6,128 nucleotides of DNA from Succinivibrio sp. Lineage in GTDB: Bacteria; Pseudomonadota; Gammaproteobacteria; Enterobacterales; Succinivibrionaceae. Where the stretch lies: contig JAGDBH010000270.1 in the NCBI GenBank assembly GCA_017959135.1, positions 1-6,128 of the forward strand. The letters run 5' to 3'. Of the stretch, positions 5,624 through 6,128 are shown piece after piece. Below the pieces are notes generated by a model that did no database searches, was not told the origin of the DNA, and saw only the letters and a list, made by a program, of their open reading frames with translations. A program made the translations under genes and the position numbers. The first letter of the stretch is position 1. Each line of letters begins with the position of its first letter.

Positions 5624-5628
5624 TTAAG

Positions 5629-5664
5629 AAAAAGGCTAACGTTCTAGATCGTTAGCCTTTTTTT
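5629..5664. terminator. Bidirectional rho-independent terminator between mltD and ligA
   Basis: A 13-bp stem (5629-5641 with 5650-5662; core AAAGGCTAACG / CGTTAGCCTTT) with an 8-base loop TTCTAGAT. On the + strand it ends in seven T (5658-5664), 5 bases after the MltD-like stop. On the minus strand the stem is followed by TTTTTCTTAA and lies about 20 bases past the ligA stop. It therefore serves both convergent genes. Confidence 0.92.
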
Positions 5665-5682
5665 AGAGAAATATATAAGGTA

Positions 5683-6128
<446 letters not shown>

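Overview
The window is AT-rich chromosomal DNA from a Gram-negative bacterium, most likely a gammaproteobacterium. GmhA, DnaQ, RNase HI and the LigA tail all read as close relatives of the E. coli proteins. The divergent dnaQ/rnhA pair with a MltD-type gene nearby matches the E. coli neighbourhood (mltD, gloB, rnhA, dnaQ, with gmhA/lpcA a few kb away). The low GC content and an LTA-synthase-family phosphoglycerol transferase suggest an AT-rich lineage such as Succinivibrionaceae or a relative. That placement is inference, because there is no rRNA gene or other direct marker here.

Layout, left to right. (1) A five-helix membrane LTA-synthase-family enzyme on the + strand, cut at the left edge, ends at 2010 in a strong hairpin terminator. 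(2) Converging on it from the right is a two-gene minus-strand operon, dnaQ then gmhA. The gmhA ribosome-binding site overlaps the dnaQ stop codon. (3) A 534-bp very AT-rich intergenic region (3589-4122) separates dnaQ from the divergent rnhA. It holds several inverted repeats, a promoter followed about 40 bp later by a rho-independent terminator (a candidate 63-nt RNA), and an extended -10 promoter with a structured leader for rnhA. (4) rnhA and a MltD-like lytic transglycosylase lipoprotein lie together on the + strand and end in a bidirectional terminator at 5629-5664. (5) The 3' end of ligA enters from the right edge on the minus strand and shares that terminator.

Two themes run through the region. 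One is DNA replication and repair: the proofreading subunit (dnaQ), RNA-primer and RNA:DNA hybrid removal (rnhA) and nick sealing (ligA). The other is envelope building: LPS heptose synthesis (gmhA), murein cleavage (mltD-like) and phosphoglycerol transfer (LTA synthase family). They are interleaved, and in the dnaQ-gmhA pair they are coupled at translation.

The protein genes are ordinary housekeeping genes. I found no mobile element, CRISPR array, tRNA or rRNA gene. The less ordinary content is the dnaQ-rnhA intergenic region, the structured rnhA leader without a properly spaced Shine-Dalgarno, the roughly 75-residue C-terminal extension of DnaQ, and the short MltD-like protein without recognisable C-terminal LysM repeats.
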